A stretch of DNA of 64,000 nucleotides, taken from positions 1-64,000 of the forward strand of contig SFRL01000005.1 in NCBI GenBank assembly GCA_004562765.1, read 5' to 3'. The first letter of the stretch is position 1. Each line of letters starts with the position of its first letter. The position numbers were made by a program, and so were the translations under genes. This stretch comes from a bacterium. GTDB lineage: Bacteria > Bacillota > Clostridia > Lachnospirales > Lachnospiraceae. This document shows, piece by piece, positions 59,507-64,000 of this stretch. A model generated the notes under the pieces. The model was not told where the DNA came from. It searched no databases and saw only the letters and a program-made list of their open reading frames with translations.

Positions 59507-60325
59507 TTACATTTGTATAAAATCCGACAACGATATCTGCACGTCACCATAATTCATCCATACGATTTCTTTTCTTGGTTTCCCATATTCTGCGCAGCTG
59601 TCAATGGCCTTTTTGTTCCATCTCCTTAAATAATCGTTGTACATTTCTGATTCGTACCCCGATATCATTATTTTTGCCTTGCTCTGCAGCAGCTCTTTTA
59701 ATAGCTGTTCGTGATCTGCATCTGTCATTTCGTGCTTATACTGTTTCTTACTTCTGGTACCCAACATATACGGCGGATCTATGTACATAAAAACTTCGTC
59801 GTGATTAAAACGCTTTATTACTTCTAATGCCGGTCGGTTCTCTATTTGTACTTTTCGCAGTCTTTCCGCAATATCAACGACCCATCCCGGCAGGCGGTAC
59901 CAGTTCCATAATGCATAGGCCCTCTCCCTGCCTACTACGTCGTTTTTCCACCCTACTTTGTATTCGTTTGTTCTGAATCCGTGACCTTGCCAACACTTAA
60001 TAAGAAAACCTGCTGCTCGCTCGTATTCGTCTGTATAGTTTTCTGCTGCTTGCGCATCAAATTGTTTGTCGTATATCTCGCGGCTGAATGGTGTTGTTCC
60101 TACGATCCGCGCTAAATGCTCAGCGTCAGTTTTTATGCACCAGAAAAGGTTTGTAACATCGGAATCCATGTCATTTACAGTTTCTATGTCTGAAATTGGC
60201 TTGTTGAATAATACTGCGCCGCTTCCGAAAAACGGTTCTATGTAGCTGTGATGTTCCGGTATCATGCTCACTATCTGCTTTGCAATGTTCCACTTACTCC
60301 CCGGGTACTTTAGCACCGTTCTCAT
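59507..60325 (-). CDS. Dam-family DNA adenine methyltransferase (alpha class)
   Basis: The 272-residue protein has the Dam layout: LKYPGSKWNIAKQIV (motif X), YIEPFFGSGAVLF (motif I, about 28-40) and YIDPPYMLGT (motif IV DPPY 183-186). It would methylate N6 of adenine, often GATC in relatives. It overlaps the next methyltransferase gene by 32 bases. Likely protects phage DNA from restriction. Confidence 0.92.
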   Translation of the reverse strand: MRTVLKYPGSKWNIAKQIVSMIPEHHSYIEPFFGSGAVLFNKPISDIETVNDMDSDVTNLFWCIKTDAEHLARIVGTTPFSREIYDKQFDAQAAENYTDEYERAAGFLIKCWQGHGFRTNEYKVGWKNDVVGRERAYALWNWYRLPGWVVDIAERLRKVQIENRPALEVIKRFNHDEVFMYIDPPYMLGTRSKKQYKHEMTDADHEQLLKELLQSKAKIMISGYESEMYNDYLRRWNKKAIDSCAEYGKPRKEIVWMNYGDVQISLSDFIQM

Positions 60326-61136
60326 TTATTACTCCTTTATCCTGCGCAAGCATTTCGTTTTTGGCTCTGTTGTAAAAATTTCTATCAATCTCGAATCCGT
60401 ATGCGCTTCTCCCAATGTCGCGTGCTGCTCTGAGACTTGATCCACTCCCGCAGCATGGATCGATCACCACATCACCCGGATCTGTAAAAATCTCTATCAA
60501 CTTTTTAATAACCGCTACCGGCTTTTGTGCCGGGTGTATCTTCGGGATCTCTTTTCCGTCCTTTTCCCATGAAAACCAATTGAAAACCATGTGTCCGGTA
60601 CCGCGAATATTTTTACCGTTTTCATCCGTCCGGCATCCATTTCTAAATTTTGGCAGCCGGTCCCGATAAAACAAAAGTGCATATTCTGTGGCGCCAACTA
60701 CGCGCATATTTGCTTTTAATACTTGCGGAGAATAATTTTTTATAAATATAAGCGGTATGTAGTTCTCAAATCCGTGCTTCTTTGCTGCGCTTATCAATAC
60801 TGGTATCTGTTCAAATGAGCAGAAAACAATCATGCATGGGCTATTTGAACTTCTCCCCCTCTGCACTGGCTTTTTATCCTCTTTCTTTAGCATTTTGCTG
60901 CAAAAATGAAAATACTCGTATAGATTGAAATTGAAGTCCGAGTTAAAAGCTGCTTTGCCTGCCAGCTTGCTTTCTCCGTTCTTATTGTCTCCGCCGTTGT
61001 ACCACATGGGATTGCTTCCGTAGAAATTTTTCCCCACGTTATACGGAACGTCGGCGATCACCAATTGCGCCTTTGGTATGCCGTATTTTTTATAATTTTG
61101 CATAGAATCTCTGTAAATTTCGCATCTTATACTCAT
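60294..61136 (-). CDS. DNA methyltransferase, beta class, DVPY variant
   Basis: The 280-residue protein has motif IV first (VIADVPYNVGKNFYG, DVPY about 29-32), a middle TRD-like region, HPAQKPVAVIKKLIEIF, and motif I last (VVIDPCCGSGSSLRAA about 223-238), the order of beta-class N6-adenine or N4-cytosine methyltransferases. A Pro-Tyr-Asn after Val replaces the usual DPPY. Target site unknown. Confidence 0.88.
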   Translation of the reverse strand: MSIRCEIYRDSMQNYKKYGIPKAQLVIADVPYNVGKNFYGSNPMWYNGGDNKNGESKLAGKAAFNSDFNFNLYEYFHFCSKMLKKEDKKPVQRGRSSNSPCMIVFCSFEQIPVLISAAKKHGFENYIPLIFIKNYSPQVLKANMRVVGATEYALLFYRDRLPKFRNGCRTDENGKNIRGTGHMVFNWFSWEKDGKEIPKIHPAQKPVAVIKKLIEIFTDPGDVVIDPCCGSGSSLRAARDIGRSAYGFEIDRNFYNRAKNEMLAQDKGVINENGAKVPGE

Positions 61137-61966
61137 TTTCTATTGTTCCTCCCTCCCTGCAGCTCCGGTAATGTCCTGCCGTAGTAGTAAATGTACTGTT
61201 GTATTACTCCGGCAAATGGTAGATATCTTTCGACCGGAAATTTGCCGTTGTATTTCACTCTAATAACCTTATCTATCCACGTGTCCACCGGAAACGCCGA
61301 TAAATCATGTAATCCAAATAACTGTATGCAGCTTGCTACCTTGTCGCCGATCCCCTCGATAGAGGTTAGATATTTATGTGCGCTTTCGCTATCGTAAAAA
61401 TTCATTTCGTCTACGCGTATTTTCCCATCTACTACGTTCTGTGCCATCTTTGCTATGCGCTCCGCCCGGAATCCTGCCTTGCATTGTCTCAATCCCTCCG
61501 GATCCGTCAGTTGTTCCGGCTTCGGGAATTTCCGGTATTCAACGCCGTCTTTGCTTACTGCCTTTTCTCCGTACCTATTGCAGATATTTTCGATTGTCGT
61601 CGTGATGTTTCTAATTGTGTTACATGGCGATATTTGCCACGTTACAAGCATTTCCCACGGGTCTTGACGTAAAATTCGGATCCCCTCTCCGTATTTAATG
61701 GCATTTTGCAAAAATTCATCCTGCGGATCTACTGTATCTGCTATTGCTGCATAATTCGTTAGGCTGTCAAAATACCATTCCATAAAAAATGTATCTGTTT
61801 TATTGTGTTTTCCGACTATGCACAGCTTCTTTCCGTCCGGGTCTGTTGTTAGCTCTGCATATCTGCCGTGAGCTATTACGGAAAATACGCCCGGCTTATC
61901 TTTTACCGGATGCATCCGGAAGCACTGGCCGGATGCAGCTATCTTGGCTAAATCATACTTTTTCAT
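61133..61966 (-). CDS. 8-oxoguanine DNA glycosylase (OGG-like)
   Basis: The 277-residue protein starts after AAGGAG at 61966 with the family start AASGQCFRMHPVKD. The HhH-GPD core contains SIEGIGDKVASCIQLFGLHD with catalytic Lys about 209, and AFPVDTWIDKVI with Asp about 228. It removes oxidised guanine from DNA and cuts the backbone. Its presence in a phage is uncommon; it may remove damage in the incoming phage genome. Confidence 0.9.
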   Translation of the reverse strand: MKKYDLAKIAASGQCFRMHPVKDKPGVFSVIAHGRYAELTTDPDGKKLCIVGKHNKTDTFFMEWYFDSLTNYAAIADTVDPQDEFLQNAIKYGEGIRILRQDPWEMLVTWQISPCNTIRNITTTIENICNRYGEKAVSKDGVEYRKFPKPEQLTDPEGLRQCKAGFRAERIAKMAQNVVDGKIRVDEMNFYDSESAHKYLTSIEGIGDKVASCIQLFGLHDLSAFPVDTWIDKVIRVKYNGKFPVERYLPFAGVIQQYIYYYGRTLPELQGGRNNRK

Positions 61967-62105
61967 TCTTCTGTCTCCTTGTTTTCGGTGCATAATATGA
62001 ACTGTACAGATACATGTGCCCTCCGCACTTGCATTTTGTTTTGCGCATGTCTGTAGACTGCGCCCCGCATATCTGGCATTTTCTATATGTTGCAATCGCT
62101 GTCAT
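61953..62105 (-). CDS. Zinc-ribbon microprotein (50 aa)
   Basis: This short gene reads MTAIATYRKCQICGAQSTDM, then KCKCGG, with Cys at about 10, 13, 25 and 27, a compact zinc ribbon, and a basic tail. GGAGGAAACA precedes the ATG. It overlaps the glycosylase start by 14 bases, so the two are translated together. Possibly a DNA-binding partner of the glycosylase. Confidence 0.6.
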   Translation of the reverse strand: MTAIATYRKCQICGAQSTDMRKTKCKCGGHMYLYSSYYAPKTRRQKNEKV

Positions 62106-62114
62106 TGTTTCCTC

Positions 62115-62489
62115 CTAAGTGATTTTTACCCGGTGCAGCTGCAGGGAAATGTAAAGCGCTTTCCATAGTTCTACATTTGCCGGGGCCTTTCCGGTTGATT
62201 TTTTCCAGTTTCTTTGTTTCCATTCCTCCAACCATCCATTTTCTACGCAGCTTTTTATATATCCGTTCCCTAACTGCAGTTCTACTTCGCACGGCTTTAT
62301 TAAGAGTTTGAGCGCCAATGTCGCTATCGTGAGTGCAAGGGCGTTTTTTGTGTCGTTCTCGGTGTCTGCGGTTACTTTCCGTTCATGGCGTTCCCCGTGG
62401 TGGTCTATGTAGATAACTGTCGCCTCGGCGTGCCCGGCGCCTCTCGGGTTGCCCTTGTGATGTATGGTTGTTTCAATTGCTACTTTCAA
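62115..62489 (-). CDS. RNase H-like phage protein
   Basis: The 124-residue product has an RNase HI-like C-terminal pattern: NGYIKSCVENGWLEEWKQRN and TGKAPANVELWKALYISL, matching the last helices of type 1 RNase H. The N-terminal strand has no clear first Asp (IETTIHHKGNPRG), so the active site is incomplete in what I can see. Likely a nuclease relative used in replication, or an inactive homologue. Confidence 0.65.
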   Translation of the reverse strand: MKVAIETTIHHKGNPRGAGHAEATVIYIDHHGERHERKVTADTENDTKNALALTIATLALKLLIKPCEVELQLGNGYIKSCVENGWLEEWKQRNWKKSTGKAPANVELWKALYISLQLHRVKIT

Positions 62490-62570
62490 GTTCCCGCCTC
62501 CTTGTGTTATCCACGTATCGCATTTTCTCTCCGTCTAATAATTATTGGACGCCGCGCGGTTATTAACATG

Positions 62571-63311
62571 TTATCCTCCGCCCGGATCCGGTAGCTTTAT
62601 CATGGTGTAATACTGCACCGGCCTGCCATTAAACGGATTGATTGTGTTATATACCGTGTCTTTGTCTATGTAGTAGCCCTTTTTCGCTTTCGGTTCATCT
62701 AACCACTTGTCAGCTTTTTTGATGATCGTTGTCTTTGATACTGGCTTTATGAGATTCTTGCTGCAGCTGTAGCGCTGTCTTTGCCCTCCGTCGTCCTTTT
62801 TGTAGGTCTTGGATGTCTCTTTGATGAAATATGCAGCCAATTCCTTGTACTGCCCGGCGTCGTCTAGTGGTGTAAAATGAGGACTGCCCCATTCCCAACA
62901 ATCGCGCACGATCTTGTTAACGTTCGCATCTATCCCGTTTACGATCAAATGGTGATGGATCGCCTTGTTTTCGTATTCCGTGACGACGATATATTTTAAT
63001 TCCTCCCCAAGCCTCTTGTATGCGCGACGCAGGATCCTTAAAAACTTTGCGATCCGTTTCTTTGCCGTTGCCGGATCGGGCCGCAATTCCTTTTTGTAGG
63101 TCAAAACCAAGTGGTAATCTCCATATCCAAAATTTGCATTTATTAGACGTCTCAGCTTCGCCTCCGCGTTTTTCTGGTTTACTTTCTCCATTTCCTCTGC
63201 GGTCGGCTTTTCCCGCCCTGCCCTCGGCTTATGGTCTCCTATTCTCTTTGAGTAGCTTTTTATTACCTCTATAGTCTTGCCTGCCGTTATCTCTGTTTTG
63301 TAGTACGGCAT
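62571..63311 (-). CDS. HUH-type replication initiator protein
   Basis: The 246-residue protein has the HUH motif in KAIHHHLIVNGID (His about 119-121) preceded by LKYIVVTEYENK, and a downstream helix DDAGQYKELAAYFIKETS with a candidate catalytic Tyr (about 155 or 161). This is the order of rolling-circle Rep proteins of plasmids and microviruses. A Rep with HUH in a dsDNA tailed phage points to a plasmid-like replication mode. The start is the ATG at 63311, GAGG in front. Confidence 0.85.
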   Translation of the reverse strand: MPYYKTEITAGKTIEVIKSYSKRIGDHKPRAGREKPTAEEMEKVNQKNAEAKLRRLINANFGYGDYHLVLTYKKELRPDPATAKKRIAKFLRILRRAYKRLGEELKYIVVTEYENKAIHHHLIVNGIDANVNKIVRDCWEWGSPHFTPLDDAGQYKELAAYFIKETSKTYKKDDGGQRQRYSCSKNLIKPVSKTTIIKKADKWLDEPKAKKGYYIDKDTVYNTINPFNGRPVQYYTMIKLPDPGGG

Positions 63312-63390
63312 GCCTTATACCTCGTTTCTTAAATGTCTTAAAGTTAATAGCTTAAACAAGCCTCAAAGGCGCATGTTTGCGCCGTTTTTG

Positions 63391-63419
63391 TTGACTTTCT
63401 CGGCGAAACTTGGTATAAT
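63391..63419 (+). promoter_or_regulatory. Plus-strand sigma-A promoter antisense to the rep leader
   Basis: TTGACT (63391-63396) and TATAAT (63414-63419) with exactly 17 bases between them. It points away from rep, so transcription from it runs antisense to the operon leader. Its -10 box lies inside the inverted repeat below, suggesting repression or autoregulation. Confidence 0.7.
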
Positions 63420-63463
63420 AAATTTGTGGTTAATGGTATTACAATTTTTCTTATACCAAGTTT
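63406..63463. repeat. 13-base inverted repeat, operator candidate
   Basis: AAACTTGGTATAA (63406-63418) and TTATACCAAGTTT (63451-63463) are perfect reverse complements separated by 32 bases. One arm covers the -10 box of the plus-strand promoter. This is typical of a dimeric repressor operator; a phage CI/Cro-like or Rep autoregulator could bind it. Confidence 0.6.
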
Positions 63464-63467
63464 TGGT

Positions 63468-63501
63468 AGATGGTAGCTCGCCCAAGTTACCATCTATTTT
63501 T
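63468..63501 (+). terminator. Hairpin with T run ending the antisense RNA
   Basis: AGATGGTA (63468-63475) and TACCATCT (63488-63495) form a perfect eight-base stem, extended by three more pairs with one mismatch, followed on the plus strand by ATTTTTAT. It would terminate transcripts from the promoter at 63391 after about 75 bases. Confidence 0.6.
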
Positions 63502-63781
63502 ATGCCAAAATATACACGTACACTAATGCAATGTGTAAATCTGCATAATTGTACACGCCGCAGTTTAATTCTGTGATCTCGCACTTATCTTTCACGTTTG
63601 TCCTGCGCGTCCCCTCTACCCTCAGATGGAATTTTTTAACCTCTCTTTGTGATATCTGCGCGCGGTTTTCGGCGTGTTCAAAGTTTCCTCTGTAGCCCCG
63701 GTATAACACGGTGCCGTCCTGCTCCTCTACGGCCATTGCCACCGGATTGTCTATGATCGCTAAATGTTCGCCTAGCTTCAT
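63500..63781 (-). CDS. Small phage protein, hypothetical
   Basis: The 93-residue product starts MKLGEHLAIIDNPVAMAVEE after AAAGGAAGATAAAGCA and runs to the 63500 stop, ending NYADLHIALVYVYILA. It is beta-rich in the middle (DGTVLYRGYRGNFEHAENRA). No recognised family. Upstream, a longer frame exists but lacks a ribosome binding site. Confidence 0.55.
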   Translation of the reverse strand: MKLGEHLAIIDNPVAMAVEEQDGTVLYRGYRGNFEHAENRAQISQREVKKFHLRVEGTRRTNVKDKCEITELNCGVYNYADLHIALVYVYILA

Positions 63782-63925
63782 TGCTTTATCTTCCTTTCTG
63801 TAGGATCTCGTATTTTCATAAAATCCCTGCTTTCTGGCGTGTGTGATAGCACCTTGCAATTTTCGCATTAAAAATTGCTAAAACTTGTTGCCCGACTGCG
63901 CACTTTCTAGCAGGTGCGCCCGCTG

Positions 63926-64000
63926 CTATTTTTCAATGCTACCCAGACGTCGGCTGTTAGCCTGCCGCTGTCTTTTATAGGTCGCCGCTCTATAAAATGC
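63926..64000 (-). CDS. Partial phage frame at the right edge
   Basis: An open frame on the minus strand enters from the right edge and ends at a TAG at 63926-63928 (visible end KRQRQANSRRLGSIEK). Its basic composition fits the end of a DNA-binding protein, but with only 24 residues visible the call is weak. Confidence 0.3.
   Translation of the reverse strand, partial: AFYRAATYKRQRQANSRRLGSIEK

Larger units (their letters stand above)
63312..63499. other. Intergenic regulatory region upstream of rep
   Basis: This gap between the first small gene and rep holds several signals on the plus strand, opposite to the genes: a hairpin GGCGCA/TGCGCC at 63368-63383 followed by TTTTTG, a promoter at 63391-63419, the 13-base inverted repeat described separately, and a terminator-like hairpin at 63468-63500. 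Together they would make a plus-strand RNA of about 75 bases antisense to the leader of the rep operon. Confidence 0.5.
27516..64000 (-). mobile_element. Contractile-tailed prophage with a DGR and plasmid-like replication module
   Basis: A continuous run of phage genes on one strand, from lysis genes at the left to replication genes at the right. HK97-fold head genes, tail sheath and tube, and a PBSX-like baseplate define a myophage. ParA/ParB, an HUH Rep and SSB form a maintenance module. The element enters from the middle of tadA and continues past the right edge, where integrase, repressor and the second attachment site are expected. Head, tail, packaging and lysis genes look intact. Confidence 0.93.

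Noticed and set aside
27516..64000. Prophage called defective because no integrase or repressor is seen
   Set aside because: The element runs off the right edge; these genes are expected there, and the visible structural, packaging and lysis genes look intact.
1..64000. CRISPR arrays, tRNA or rRNA genes
   Set aside because: No regularly spaced direct repeats, cloverleaf-like sequences with conserved TTCGANTC arms, or rRNA-like segments were recognised on either strand.

Overview
The window looks like a chromosomal segment of a low-to-mid GC Firmicute, most likely a gut Lachnospiraceae (Clostridia). The reasons are the gene set and order (dusB-greA-lysS, argF-birA-coaX, DUF6145, a Tad locus with FHA and DUF5702 proteins), near-consensus sigma-A promoters, strong AGGAGG ribosome binding sites, and mobile elements of types common in that family. 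No rRNA, tRNA or CRISPR array was seen.

Left edge, 1 to about 6.16 kb: the end of an integrated mobile element, almost entirely on the minus strand. It carries a truncated thioester/SpaA-type surface adhesin, a lipoprotein, a small hydrophobic protein, a ParR-like and a ParM-like segregation pair, small membrane and Cys-rich proteins, a 0.5 kb structured non-coding stretch, and three small genes with four copies of an excisionase-like DUF6462 domain. It abuts the 3' end of lysS.

Core block, 6.16 to 20.6 kb: lysS and greA under a consensus promoter; an argF-birA-DUF6145-coaX-dusB operon; an SPFH/stomatin protein; a spore-type cortex hydrolase; pgi; murG (the only plus-strand gene); a HIT protein; a flavodoxin/SCP2 protein; and a rhomboid protease.

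Tad (Flp pilus) locus, 20.5 to 27.5 kb: FHA protein, two TadE-like pseudopilins, prepilin peptidase, DUF5702 protein, Flp pilin, TadC-like and TadB-like membrane proteins, and only the C-terminal part of the TadA/CpaF ATPase. The rest of tadA is missing because a prophage is inserted there.

Prophage, about 27.5 kb to beyond 64 kb: a myophage whose genes all read on the minus strand. From right to left come a plasmid-like replication/maintenance module (HUH Rep, RNase H-like protein, 8-oxoguanine glycosylase, two DNA methyltransferases, HNH, SSB, ParA, ParB), many small early genes, an ArpU-type late regulator, then HNH-terS-terL-portal-protease-capsid, connectors, sheath, tube, tail chaperones with a -1 frameshift site, tape measure and a PBSX-like baseplate. 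The baseplate module ends in a tail-fibre gene followed by a complete diversity-generating retroelement (DGR), then XkdX, holin, endolysin and a SPOR-like protein. Integrase and repressor are not in the window and should lie to the right.

The most exciting system is the DGR. A 112-base template repeat (31043..31154) lies between the reverse transcriptase gene and the tail-fibre gene, whose last codons contain the variable repeat (31286..31397). Between the boundary bases, the two copies differ at 11 positions. Every one is an adenine in the template on the coding strand, and together they alter 10 residues (9 Asn and 1 His). This is the signature of adenine-specific mutagenic retrohoming, here aimed at the probable receptor-binding tip of the phage. 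The second striking point is that the same prophage splits the pilus ATPase gene tadA, so pilus assembly may depend on prophage excision.
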